Positions 35,496-44,494 of a DNA stretch of 64,000 nt are shown here, piece by piece. A program made the position numbers and the translations under genes. Below the pieces are notes generated by a model that was not told the origin of the DNA, ran no database searches, and saw only the letters and a program-made list of their open reading frames with translations. Numbering within the stretch: position 1 is the stretch's first letter; each line of letters starts with the position of its first letter. Source of the stretch: Rhizobiales bacterium 65-79 (lineage in GTDB: Bacteria; Pseudomonadota; Alphaproteobacteria; Rhizobiales; Rhizobiaceae). The DNA lies in contig MKRJ01000014.1 in assembly GCA_001896885.1 (NCBI GenBank), forward strand, positions 124,001 through 188,000, written 5' to 3'.

Positions 35496-36746
35496 TCACT
35501 GGATGAGGTTCCGGGCGGCCCACACGACGCCCGCGCCGTGGATGGTGAAGACGGCCATGAGCGCCGCGGCCATCGCCCAGCGGTCGCGCCGCAGGATCGG
35601 TTTCAGTTCGTAGCGCGGCTTGACCCCGCTGCCGGCGGTGATCAGGCTCAAAAGCGCCACCACGACACCGGCGACGATCAGCACCCTGGTCGAAAAGCCG
35701 GCCAGGTAGCCGAAGCCCAGCAGCACGATGAGCAGCGCGAAAGACGCCGTCGCCAGCGCCGGCGCGTTCGGGCAGATCTGGCGCAGCACCTGGCCGCCGT
35801 CGAATTTCCACATCGGCGCCAGATTGGCGAGGTTGAAGAGCGCGGAGCAGCCGGCGAAGATCATCAGAAGATTTGCAAGGTAGATGTCTCCCGCCGATGC
35901 CGCATGGACGCTCCAACCCCAGGCGATCGCCACGACGAAGGCCGAGAACCCCGCCCCCATCAGCGCCACGAAGGCGACCTCGAAGCGGCTGTCATAGGGA
36001 CGCCCGCCGATCGCGACGCCGCCGAGAAGCGGGATGAAGATCATCCTCACCCGGCGATGGCCCATCAGGCGGAACGCAGCCATGTGACCGAGTTCGTGAA
36101 GCGCCACGACGGCGGTCAGCACGGCCGAATAGAAGAGACCCGTCCGAGTCAGGCCGAAAAGCGGCCAGGGGATGAAGGCGGAGAGCACGGCGAAGCCGAT
36201 CTGCGTCAGCGGATGCTCGAAAATGCCGCCCTGCCGGAACTTTCCCGTTTCCGCCCAGCTCTTCAGCCGCCCGATCTCGCGGCGCAGCGCGAAATAGCGG
36301 AATACCAGCATCGCCAGCCCGCGGTAGCGGTCCGTCCGTGAGAACGTGACCTCAACGGTCCTGTCCTTGCCTACGAGCGATATCGTCTCGCGGTAATTCG
36401 CCCAGAAGGAGGGGTCGAGCGAATTGTCCTCGACCACCGTCGCGGAAAAGCGTTCGTGCGGGATGACATCGAAAACGCGGTAGGTCCGCTCGATCGGCCG
36501 GTCGTCGCGCCCTCTCCAGGAGAGTCGCAGGCGGATCATGTCGCCGGTGACGGGAGTGGCCTCCAGCACCTGCCCGGACCATGTCGTTTCACGGCCAAGC
36601 AGCCAGACGGCTTCCCAGAGTTTTTCACTGGTAGCGTTGATCGTGCGCGAAAGGCGAACGGTGCGCACGCCGATGGGCGCAGCGATGAGCAGATAGATGA
36701 CGCCCAGATTGAGGGCGATCAGAAAAGCGATGGCGATGGCCGACAA
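35496..36746 (-). CDS. M50 site-2-type metalloprotease with N-terminal SRPBCC-like domain
   Basis: 416 aa. After one N-terminal transmembrane helix comes a region of about 140 residues that looks like an SRPBCC/START domain (VRLSRTINATSEKLWEAVWL, IRLRLSWRGRDDRPIERTY). A polytopic M50 core follows: zinc motif HELGHM near residue 217 and the DG motif in LAPMWKFDGGQVL near residue 330, with about six helices. The combination is unusual. The substrate is unknown. I chose a TTG at 36746 because GGAGG lies 7 nt before it; a GTG at 36770 would add 8 residues. It faces ggt with a gap of 6 nt. Confidence 0.85.
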   Translation of the reverse strand: MSAIAIAFLIALNLGVIYLLIAAPIGVRTVRLSRTINATSEKLWEAVWLLGRETTWSGQVLEATPVTGDMIRLRLSWRGRDDRPIERTYRVFDVIPHERFSATVVEDNSLDPSFWANYRETISLVGKDRTVEVTFSRTDRYRGLAMLVFRYFALRREIGRLKSWAETGKFRQGGIFEHPLTQIGFAVLSAFIPWPLFGLTRTGLFYSAVLTAVVALHELGHMAAFRLMGHRRVRMIFIPLLGGVAIGGRPYDSRFEVAFVALMGAGFSAFVVAIAWGWSVHAASAGDIYLANLLMIFAGCSALFNLANLAPMWKFDGGQVLRQICPNAPALATASFALLIVLLGFGYLAGFSTRVLIVAGVVVALLSLITAGSGVKPRYELKPILRRDRWAMAAALMAVFTIHGAGVVWAARNLIQ

Positions 36747-36984
36747 GGGGGCGCCTCCATTCGCGGCCACGCTATCGCCGCTCCCGGCAAGAAATGCTTA
36801 ACGCGAATGCTCTTCGGAACGGCCTCCGAGCCGAATTTCGTACGCATTTCCGTCGCTTGCCGCCGACGGGTTCCGCAAGGTCGCCTGGCGGAGGGGATTG
36901 ACGTTTGGAAAAAGCGCGGCAAGCTGTGATTCATCGCCAAATTCGATCGCGACCAGGCCCCGGACACCCGTCTTAGACCCTGAA

Positions 36985-37731
36985 ATGACCCATCAACCGA
37001 CCCAGTCGCCGCAATTCTTCCTTACCGCGCCCTCCCCCTGCCCCTATCTTGAAGGAAAATTCGAGCGGAAGGTCTTCACGCATCTGGTCGGCGAGCGGGC
37101 GCCCGAGATGAACGACCTCCTGACCCAAGGCGGGTTCCGCCGTTCCCAGAACATAGCCTACCGCCCGGCCTGCGAAGGCTGCCTCGCCTGTGTCTCGGTG
37201 CGCATCCTCGTCGGCGAGTTTGAGGCCTCGCGAAACATGAAGCGAGTGCTGGCCCGCAATACCGACCTGATCGGCGCCATTTACGACGCGGAGCCCTCGA
37301 CGGAGCAATATTCGCTTTTCCGCTCCTATCTCGATGCCCGCCACCGTCGCGGCGGCATGTCCGACATGACGGTCCTCGACTACGCCATGATGGTGGAGGA
37401 CACGCATGTGAATACCAAGATCATCGAATATCGCCGGCGCGGCCCCGATTCCTTCATCACCGGGCGCGGCCACGGTCCGCTGCTCGCCGTCGCGCTGACC
37501 GACACGATGGCCGACGGCCTGTCGATGGTCTATTCCTACTATGACCCGGAGGTCGAGGACCGCTCGCTCGGCACCTTCATGATCCTCGATCATATCCAGC
37601 GGGCGCGCGCGGCCGGCCTGCCCCATGTCTATCTCGGCTACTGGGTCAACGGCTCGCGCAAGATGGCCTATAAGGTGCGCTTCAAGCCGCAGGAGCATCT
37701 CGGCCCCAAGGGGTGGGAGCGGATCGGCTAG
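36985..37731 (+). CDS. bpt: Aspartate/glutamate leucyltransferase Bpt (ATE1-like)
   Basis: 248 aa. It adds leucine from Leu-tRNA to N-terminal Asp or Glu of proteins, making substrates for ClpS/ClpAP (N-degron pathway). The N-terminal domain carries the Cys cluster [16 protein letters not shown]. The C-terminal GNAT-type domain has [15 protein letters not shown] and [17 protein letters not shown]. The ATG at 36985 gives the expected length. A hairpin follows the gene (37747-37769). Confidence 0.93.
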   Translation: MTHQPTQSPQFFLTAPSPCPYLEGKFERKVFTHLVGERAPEMNDLLTQGGFRRSQNIAYRPACEGCLACVSVRILVGEFEASRNMKRVLARNTDLIGAIYDAEPSTEQYSLFRSYLDARHRRGGMSDMTVLDYAMMVEDTHVNTKIIEYRRRGPDSFITGRGHGPLLAVALTDTMADGLSMVYSYYDPEVEDRSLGTFMILDHIQRARAAGLPHVYLGYWVNGSRKMAYKVRFKPQEHLGPKGWERIG

Positions 37732-37746
37732 GAGCCGCCGGCTCCC

Positions 37747-37769
37747 GGAATGCGGCCCTCCCGCATTCC
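37747..37769 (+). terminator. Hairpin between bpt and the EamA transporter gene
   Basis: GGAATGCGG and CCGCATTCC form a perfect 9-bp stem with a CCCTC loop, 15 nt after the bpt stop. No T-run follows, so termination may need Rho, or the hairpin may only stabilise the mRNA end. Confidence 0.45.
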
Positions 37770-37793
37770 CTTCCGCCGCCCGGGAGTTCTTCC

Positions 37794-38696
37794 TTGCCCG
37801 CCGCCGACCATTCCCACCACGCCAAGGGCCTGCTCTTGACCGCCATCGGCGGCATGGCGCTTACCGTCGACATTCCGCTGATCCGCCTGGCCGACGGCGC
37901 GCCATGGTCGATCCTGATGATACGCTGCGGCACGACGCTGGCCGCCACGTTCGTGCTCTGGCTCGTCATGCGCCGCCTGACGCGCGAGACCCCGCCGCTC
38001 ATTCCCGGCCGGAGCGGCGCCATCGTCGCGCTGCTTTACGCGATGTCCTCGATCACTTTCATCACCGCCGTTTACAACACCGGTACCGCGAACCTCGTCT
38101 TCATTCTCGCCTTCAACACCATGTTCGCGGCGCTGCTTTCATGGCTCTTCCTGAAGGAGCGGCCCGGCCCGGCGACCCTGATCGCCATGGCGGCCATGCT
38201 GGTCGGCGTCCTCATCATCGTCGGGGACGGTATATCGTCGGGCCATCTGTTCGGCGACCTGATGGCGCTCGCCTCCGCCTTCTGCATCGCCTCGGCCATC
38301 ACCATTACTCGCGCCAGCGGCAAGAACATGGGTTTCACCGCGCTTGTGGCCGTGGCGCTCCCCTTCCTCGTGGCGGTGGCGATGGTGCGCCAGACGGGCT
38401 ATCACGTCGCCGCGCCGTGGTGGATCGTCTTCAACGGCTCGATCATCATGCCGCTTTCCTTCTTCTGCCTGGCGAGCGGTCCGCGCTACCTGTCCGCGCC
38501 CGAAGTGGCGATGTTCTACCTGCTCGAGACCGTGCTGGCGCCGGTCTGGGTGTGGATGATCTTTTCCGAGGTGCCGAGCCGGCAGAGCGTGATCGGCGGC
38601 ACCATCCTCATCGTCTCGCTGGTCGCCCATTCGCTTTGGCAATTGCACCAGGGGCGCAAGCGGCGCGCCGCGGCGGTCGTCCGGCATCCTGCCTGA
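37794..38696 (+). CDS. DMT-superfamily (EamA) transporter
   Basis: 300 aa with ten predicted helices in two EamA repeats (LLTAIGGMALTVDIPLIRLA and GDLMALASAFCIASAITITR). The substrate is unknown. The likely start is a TTG at 37794 with GGGAG upstream, because family similarity begins at HHAKGLLLTAIGG. An ATG at 37713 would overlap bpt and add a 27-residue non-hydrophobic lead that looks translated by chance. It is distinct in sequence from the transporter at 27171. Confidence 0.88.
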   Translation: MPAADHSHHAKGLLLTAIGGMALTVDIPLIRLADGAPWSILMIRCGTTLAATFVLWLVMRRLTRETPPLIPGRSGAIVALLYAMSSITFITAVYNTGTANLVFILAFNTMFAALLSWLFLKERPGPATLIAMAAMLVGVLIIVGDGISSGHLFGDLMALASAFCIASAITITRASGKNMGFTALVAVALPFLVAVAMVRQTGYHVAAPWWIVFNGSIIMPLSFFCLASGPRYLSAPEVAMFYLLETVLAPVWVWMIFSEVPSRQSVIGGTILIVSLVAHSLWQLHQGRKRRAAAVVRHPA

Positions 38697-38796
38697 GGCG
38701 CTTCGCCAAACGGCTGGCAGTACTGTTGCACCGCAGCAGTAGGCACGGCTCGACTTTTCCTCTAGTAACGTCGAACCTGAAGTTGCGGGCCCGAGC

Positions 38797-39963
38797 ATGA
38801 TCAAACGCCTTGTCATTGCCCTGATACTCATCGTGATCGTCGTCGGCGGCGTGGTCGGGTTCAATCTCTTCCGCTCCCACGCGATCAAGCAGTATTTCGC
38901 CAATATGCCGAAGCCCAAGCTGACCGTCTCCACGACGGTGGCGAAGCCGATGACATGGAAGCCGGAGATACAGGCGATCGGAACGGTCAGCGCGCGTTCC
39001 GGCGTCGACCTCACGGTCGAGGTGAGCGGGGTGGTGCGCCAGGTCGCCTTCAAATCCAACGAGAAGGTCAAGGCGGGGCAGCTCCTCGTGCAGCTCGACG
39101 ATGCCGTGCAGCGCGCCAACCTGGAAGCCGAAAAGGCGCAGGCCGCGCTCGACCAGCAGAATCTCGAGCGCGCCATCGAACTCCAGAAGCGCCAGGTCGG
39201 TCCGCAGTCCAACGTGCAGCAGGCGCAGGCCGCCGCGTCGGCTTCCGCCGCGCAGGTGGACAGCCTTCAGGCCGTGCTCGACCAGAAGCGCCTCACCGCT
39301 CCCTTCAGCGGCACGATCGGCATCCCGCAGGTGGACATCGGCCAATACCTGACGCCGGGCAACGTCGTCGCGACCCTGCAGGACCTCGACACGATGCGCG
39401 TCGACTTCACCGTGCCGGAACAGCAGCTGCCTGACCTGAAGATGGGCCAGCCGGTCCGCCTCGGCCTGACCGACGATGACCTGAAATTCGAGGGCCAGGT
39501 CATCGGTATCGACCCGAAGGTCGATCCGTCGACGCGCCTGGCTTCCATCCGCGCCGAGATATCCAATCCGAACGGCGCGCTGACCCCCGGCCAGTTCGCG
39601 CAGGTCAGGGTGCAACTGCCCGCCGAGGAGAACATCATCGCGCTGCCGGAGACGGCGCTCACCACCAGCCTCTACGGCGACTATGTCTATGTCGTCGTTC
39701 CGGCCGACAAGGACGGCAAGGCAACGACCGGCAAGGTCGATCCGAACGACAAGAACCAGAACCTCGTCGCGCGCCAGATCTTCGTGAAGATCGGCCGGCG
39801 CTCGGAGGGTCGCGTCGAGATCAGGGAAGGCGTCAAGGCCGGCGACGTCGTGGTCAATGCCGGCCAGAACCGGCTGACCAACGGCGCGGCTGTCACCATA
39901 GACAATTCGGTGCAGCCGACGCAGGCGCAGGCGAACCCATTGGGCGGGACCGGTTCCCAATGA
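38797..39963 (+). CDS. RND efflux periplasmic adaptor (MFP family)
   Basis: 388 aa. One N-terminal membrane anchor (about 4-24) without a lipobox Cys, then lipoyl half-motifs (SARSGVDLTVEVSGVVRQVA and LTAPFSGTIGIPQVDIGQYL) flank an alpha-hairpin rich in Gln/Ala (about 100-165). Beta-barrel and membrane-proximal domains follow. It links an inner-membrane RND pump to an outer-membrane channel. The stop overlaps the pump start as ATGA. No TolC-type gene or regulator is adjacent. Confidence 0.94.
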   Translation: MIKRLVIALILIVIVVGGVVGFNLFRSHAIKQYFANMPKPKLTVSTTVAKPMTWKPEIQAIGTVSARSGVDLTVEVSGVVRQVAFKSNEKVKAGQLLVQLDDAVQRANLEAEKAQAALDQQNLERAIELQKRQVGPQSNVQQAQAAASASAAQVDSLQAVLDQKRLTAPFSGTIGIPQVDIGQYLTPGNVVATLQDLDTMRVDFTVPEQQLPDLKMGQPVRLGLTDDDLKFEGQVIGIDPKVDPSTRLASIRAEISNPNGALTPGQFAQVRVQLPAEENIIALPETALTTSLYGDYVYVVVPADKDGKATTGKVDPNDKNQNLVARQIFVKIGRRSEGRVEIREGVKAGDVVVNAGQNRLTNGAAVTIDNSVQPTQAQANPLGGTGSQ

Positions 39964-42900
39964 ATTTTTCCGCTCTCTTCATCCGCCGGCCGGTCCTGTC
40001 GACGGTCGTCGCCGCGCTGATCCTGCTCCTCGGCTTCCAGGGCATCTTCAACCTGGCCGTGCGGCAATATCCCGAAGTCGCGGAGACGGCGATCACCGTC
40101 ACCACGGCCTATCCGGGCGCCAGCCCCGAACTCATCCAGGGCTTCATCACCGCGCCCATTGCCGAGGCCGTCGCGACGACGGAGAACATCGACTACGTGA
40201 CCTCGCAGAGCAGCCCCTCGACCAGCGTGGTCACGGTCAACATGAAGCTCGGCTCGGATCCCGACACCGCGCTCACCGACGTGCTCTCCAAGGTGCAGCA
40301 GGTGAAGAGCAAGCTGCCGCCGAATTCCAAGGACCCGGTCATCGTCAAGGGCACCGGTCAGCAATTCGCAATCATGTACCTGGCGGTGCAGAACCCCAAC
40401 ATGACGCCGGAGCAGATCACCGAATATATCGAACGGGTGATCCGTCCCCGCCTTTCCACGGTCGAAGGCGTGGCGCAGGTCCAGGTGCTCGGCGCGGCCG
40501 ACTATTCCATGCGCGTCTGGATCGATCCCGTGCGGCTTGCCGCACGCGGGATCACCGCGTCCGAGGTGCTCGCCGCCATCAACGCGTCCAACTTCCTGTC
40601 CGCACCCGGCAAGACCCAGAACGACCTGGTCGCGAACGCCATCACCGTCCATTCGACCCTGCAGACGCCCGAGGCCTTCGGCAACCTGCCGCTCAAGGGC
40701 AGCGGTGACGGCGTAGTCAGGCTGCACGACGTCGCCAAGGTGGAACTCGCCGCCGAGGACACCGACACGATCGTCAATTTCAACGGCAAGCCCGGCACCT
40801 TCATCGGCATCTTTCCGACGCCGGCGGCCAATCCGCTCGACACGGCGGCGGGCGTCATCAAGGATCTGCCGGCGCTACGCGGGACGCTGCCGCCCGGCAT
40901 GACCGTGACGATGGTCTATGACGCGACGGAGACCATCAGCGCCTCGATCGAGGAGGTCTTCAAGACCATCGGCGAAGCAGTCGCCATCGTCGTGGTCGTC
41001 ATCCTGCTCTTCCTCGGCTCCTTCCGCTCGGTGCTGATGCCGATCGTGACCATCCCGCTTTCGCTGATCGGGGTCTGCTTCCTGCTCTATGCCGTCGGCT
41101 TTTCGATCAATCTCCTGTCGCTGCTTGCCATGGTGCTGGCGATCGGCCTCGTCGTCGACGACGCGATCGTGGTGGTGGAGAACATCCACCGCCACATCGA
41201 GGACGGCATGTCGCCCATGCAGGCGGCCTTCAAGGGCATGATCGAGATCACCGAGCCGGTGATCGCCATGACGATCACGCTCGCGGCCGTGTTCGCGCCG
41301 CTCGCCTTCACCGGCGGCCTGACCGGCGCGCTTTTCAAGGAATTCGCTTTCACGCTCGCCGGCTCGGTCATCATCTCGGGTTTCGTCGCGCTGACCATCA
41401 CGCCGACGATGACGGCGCGCATCCTGAAGGCCGGCCATCACAGTCGCTTCCAGAATTTCGTCGATCGTACTTTCGACCGGGTGGCGGACCGCTATGAGCG
41501 GCTGGTCGGCGGCTCGCTCAAATACCGGCCGGTAACGCTCCTGATCGCGCTTCCGCTGATGGCGCTCACCGTCTTCATCTTCTTCAACACGTCGAGCGAA
41601 CTGGCGCCGGAAGAGGACCAGGGCGCGCTTTTCTCGCTCATCACCGCGCCGCGCTACGCCACCACGCCCTATACGCAGAACTATGTGAACGAGATCGCCA
41701 AGCTCACCGAGGGCATTCCAGAGGTCAAGGCGCGCTTCTCGATCGCTGGCCTGAACGGCCAGACCAACTCGGCCTTCTCCGTCTGGGCCCTGAAGGACTG
41801 GGCCGACCGGTCACGCTCGCAAAAGCAGATCCAGCAGGAGATCCAGGGCCGCATTTCGAAGGTTGCGGGCGTACAGGCGCTGGTCTTCGCTCCCTCCTCG
41901 CTGCCGGGAACCGGCGGCGGCCTGCCGATTTCCGTGGTGATCCAGTCGACCGGCGACGCCAGCCAGGTCTATGAACTCGGCGAGAAGATCAAGAACACGG
42001 CGCAGGCGTCCGGGCGCTTCATCATCGTGCAGAACTCGCTCGCCTTTGACGCGCCGCAGGTGACGGTGACCATCGACCGCGACCGCGCCGCCGCACTCAA
42101 CCTGCCGATAAGCGACATCGCAACCACGCTCGGCACCTTCGTCGCCGGCGCCGAGGTGGCGCAATTCGATCGCGATTCGCGCAGCTACGATATCGTGCCG
42201 CAGGTGCCGCAGGTCTTCCGCAGCGATCCCAACGATCTCGGCCGCTATTACGTGCGCAGCATGACAGGCAAGATGGTGCCGCTTTCCGCCGTCGTGCACA
42301 TCTCGACCAACGCATCGCCGGCGGCGATCGAGCAGTTCAACCAGTTGAATTCCACCACGATCTCGGCGCTGCCGCTGCCGGGCGTGACGACAGGCGACGG
42401 GCTGAAGCAGATCGTCGATATCGCCAAGCCGATGCTGCCCGACGGCTTCTTCATCGACTATTCGGGGCAGTCGCGCGTGGAACTGGAGACCGGCAACACC
42501 ATCCTCATCGCCTTCGCGCTCGCGATCGTCGTCATCTACCTGGTGCTGGCGGCGCAGTTCGAGAGCTTCCGCGACCCGTTCATCATCATGATGGCGGTGC
42601 CGCTCTCCATCTTCGGCGCGATGCTCCCGCTCAATCTCGGCCTCGGGACGCTCAACATCTACACCGAAGTCGGGCTGATCACGCTGATCGGCCTCATCAC
42701 CAAGCACGGCATCCTGCTCGTCGAATTCGCAAACCAGCAGCGGCGCGAGCATGGCCTGTCGCGCCACGACGCCATCATCGCTTCGGCCAAGGTCCGGCTC
42801 AGGCCGATCCTGATGACGACGGCGGCGATGTCGCTCGGTGTCGTGCCGCTGATAACGGCGGCGGGGGCCGGCGCGGCCTCTCGCTATTCCATGGGCCTCG

Positions 42901-43034
42901 TCATCTTCACCGGCATCCTGATCGGCACCTGCTTTACGCTTTTCGTCGTGCCGATGTTCTACAGCTTCATCGCGACGAAGGACCTCCCGGAAGAAGCGCC
43001 CATGCCCGATCCGGAGGCGATGCGCGCGACCTAG
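39960..43034 (+). CDS. RND-type multidrug efflux pump, inner membrane subunit (AcrB/MexF-like)
   Basis: 1024 aa, HAE1-type RND transporter with twelve transmembrane helices and two large periplasmic loops. Proton relay residues are visible: Asp-Asp in AIGLVVDDAIVVVENIHRH (TM4) and Lys in LIGLITKHGILLVEFANQ (TM10). The start MNFSALFIRRPVLSTVVAAL is characteristic. With the adaptor just upstream it should form a drug/proton antiport complex using a TolC-like protein encoded elsewhere. The specificity cannot be read from the sequence. Confidence 0.95.
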   Translation: MNFSALFIRRPVLSTVVAALILLLGFQGIFNLAVRQYPEVAETAITVTTAYPGASPELIQGFITAPIAEAVATTENIDYVTSQSSPSTSVVTVNMKLGSDPDTALTDVLSKVQQVKSKLPPNSKDPVIVKGTGQQFAIMYLAVQNPNMTPEQITEYIERVIRPRLSTVEGVAQVQVLGAADYSMRVWIDPVRLAARGITASEVLAAINASNFLSAPGKTQNDLVANAITVHSTLQTPEAFGNLPLKGSGDGVVRLHDVAKVELAAEDTDTIVNFNGKPGTFIGIFPTPAANPLDTAAGVIKDLPALRGTLPPGMTVTMVYDATETISASIEEVFKTIGEAVAIVVVVILLFLGSFRSVLMPIVTIPLSLIGVCFLLYAVGFSINLLSLLAMVLAIGLVVDDAIVVVENIHRHIEDGMSPMQAAFKGMIEITEPVIAMTITLAAVFAPLAFTGGLTGALFKEFAFTLAGSVIISGFVALTITPTMTARILKAGHHSRFQNFVDRTFDRVADRYERLVGGSLKYRPVTLLIALPLMALTVFIFFNTSSELAPEEDQGALFSLITAPRYATTPYTQNYVNEIAKLTEGIPEVKARFSIAGLNGQTNSAFSVWALKDWADRSRSQKQIQQEIQGRISKVAGVQALVFAPSSLPGTGGGLPISVVIQSTGDASQVYELGEKIKNTAQASGRFIIVQNSLAFDAPQVTVTIDRDRAAALNLPISDIATTLGTFVAGAEVAQFDRDSRSYDIVPQVPQVFRSDPNDLGRYYVRSMTGKMVPLSAVVHISTNASPAAIEQFNQLNSTTISALPLPGVTTGDGLKQIVDIAKPMLPDGFFIDYSGQSRVELETGNTILIAFALAIVVIYLVLAAQFESFRDPFIIMMAVPLSIFGAMLPLNLGLGTLNIYTEVGLITLIGLITKHGILLVEFANQQRREHGLSRHDAIIASAKVRLRPILMTTAAMSLGVVPLITAAGAGAASRYSMGLVIFTGILIGTCFTLFVVPMFYSFIATKDLPEEAPMPDPEAMRAT

Positions 43035-43190
43035 GCTTGCCTTTTGAACACCGGCGGGACTGCGGCTTTGCTTCCGATGCTCGCGCCGGGCGCTCAGCGA
43101 ATGCTTATAGTCGCATCGTCGCCCGATGTGATAGCCTCTGTGGCCTTGCGCCATGAAGCCTCAATGAACGCAGCCCCCTCGATCCTGTGA

Positions 43191-44015
43191 ATGAGCGATC
43201 CCGTGCCTGCATCCAGACCTCGAGCCCTTGTCACCGGCGCCTCCTCCGGCATCGGTCGCGCCTTCGCCCGCAAGCTTGCCGGCGACGGCCATGATCTCGT
43301 GATCGTGGCGCGCCGGGGCGAAAGGCTCGCAGAGTTGGCGCATGAGGTCGGGAAAGCGGGTGGCAAGGCCGAGATCTTGGTCGCCGACCTCGGCTCGGCC
43401 GAAGGGCTTGGCGCGGTCGAGCGGCGAGCTTCGGCCGGCGACCTCGCGATGCTCGTCAACAATGCCGGCTTCCAGAACTACATGCCCTTCGTCGAGATCG
43501 ACGCGGACCGGGCCGAGGAACAGGTGCGCGTTCAAGTGACGGCGGTCATGCGGCTGAGCCGCGCGGTCCTTCCGGCGATGATTGCGGTGGGCTCGGGCGC
43601 GATTGTCAACGTCTCGTCGATGCTGGCTTTCAGCGCGGGAATGAACCAGCCGTTCCTGCCGAAGCGCGTCACCTATGCCGCGACCAAGGCGTTCGTCAAC
43701 GCATTCACCGAATTGTTGGCCATGGAGGTCGCCGGAACGGGGGTCAAGGTCCAGGCGCTCTGTCCGGGCGTCGTGCGCACGGAATTCCACGATGTCGACG
43801 GCAAGCCGGTGCTGCGGCCCAACGTGCCGATCCTGGAGCCGGAGGACGTTGTCCAGGCCTCGCTTGCGGGCCTGGCGGCCGGTGATGTGATCTGCGCGCC
43901 TACGCTCGCCGACAGTAGTCTTCTCGATGATCAGCAGCAAAGCCGCAATGCGGTGTTCCGAGGCAGCCTGAGCGCGGAACTGGCGCCACGATACCGCGCC
44001 GCCCCTTTGGAATAG
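43191..44015 (+). CDS. Short-chain dehydrogenase/reductase
   Basis: 274 aa classical SDR. The cofactor motif is TGASSGIGRAFA near residue 15, NNAG (LVNNAGFQNY) follows, then the active-site Ser region IVNVSSMLAF and the catalytic YAATKAF (Tyr/Lys). An Arg in VARRGERLAE suggests NADP(H) preference. The substrate is unknown. Its 156-bp upstream gap separates it from the efflux pump, and it converges on holC with a 25-nt gap. Confidence 0.92.
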   Translation: MSDPVPASRPRALVTGASSGIGRAFARKLAGDGHDLVIVARRGERLAELAHEVGKAGGKAEILVADLGSAEGLGAVERRASAGDLAMLVNNAGFQNYMPFVEIDADRAEEQVRVQVTAVMRLSRAVLPAMIAVGSGAIVNVSSMLAFSAGMNQPFLPKRVTYAATKAFVNAFTELLAMEVAGTGVKVQALCPGVVRTEFHDVDGKPVLRPNVPILEPEDVVQASLAGLAAGDVICAPTLADSSLLDDQQQSRNAVFRGSLSAELAPRYRAAPLE

Positions 44016-44040
44016 ACCGGATCGCTGATCCCGTTTCCCT

Positions 44041-44490
44041 CTACGCCTTCCGTTCCCAGCGGCCCTCGGGCGTCTGCTGCCAGTAGGTCACGTCGTGGCC
44101 ACCGCCCTTGAGGCTCTTCCATTGCCCGCGCGCCGCCTCGAGCTGCTCCTCGTCGTTGCCGTCGAAGAGGAAGACCGCCCTTTCGTAATCGTCGAGAGCC
44201 GGCGGCACCGCGCCGTCGACCAGGAACCGTATTCGCGCGCCGTTGGGGTTGACCGGCCCGGCCGTCAGCAGCACCGGCTGCTCCTCCGGATGCGGCTCGT
44301 GGTCGGTCCCATGCGGCAGGAAGGACCTGTCATGATAGAGCCACAGATGCTGGTCGAGCGCATCGCGCCGTTCGACGCTGCCCGTCTGCACGACGGCGCG
44401 CCAGCCGCGGCCGACGCTCTTCTCGAGAAGCGCCGGCAGGGCCTTTTCGAGCGTCGATTCCGTCAGGTGGTAGAACAGGATCTCGGCCAC
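44041..44490 (-). CDS. holC: DNA polymerase III chi subunit
   Basis: 149 aa. HolC bridges the clamp loader (through HolD) to SSB. Landmarks are EILFYHLTESTLEKALPALL at the start, RRDALDQHLWLYHDRSFLPHG and DDYERAVFLFDG. The start is a GTG at 44490, only 4 nt after the pepA stop. The pepA-holC pair is conserved across proteobacteria, and the open frame running back into pepA is not part of this protein. Confidence 0.93.
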   Translation of the reverse strand: MAEILFYHLTESTLEKALPALLEKSVGRGWRAVVQTGSVERRDALDQHLWLYHDRSFLPHGTDHEPHPEEQPVLLTAGPVNPNGARIRFLVDGAVPPALDDYERAVFLFDGNDEEQLEAARGQWKSLKGGGHDVTYWQQTPEGRWERKA

Positions 44491-44494
44491 GGGC

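Noticed and set aside
37713-37793. Upstream ATG extension of the EamA transporter
   Set aside because: It overlaps bpt and crosses the 9-bp hairpin; the added residues are unlike the family.
41811-43154. 447-codon minus-strand frame opposite the RND pump
   Set aside because: His/Arg/Asp-rich antisense translation, typical of shadows; the pump is unambiguous.
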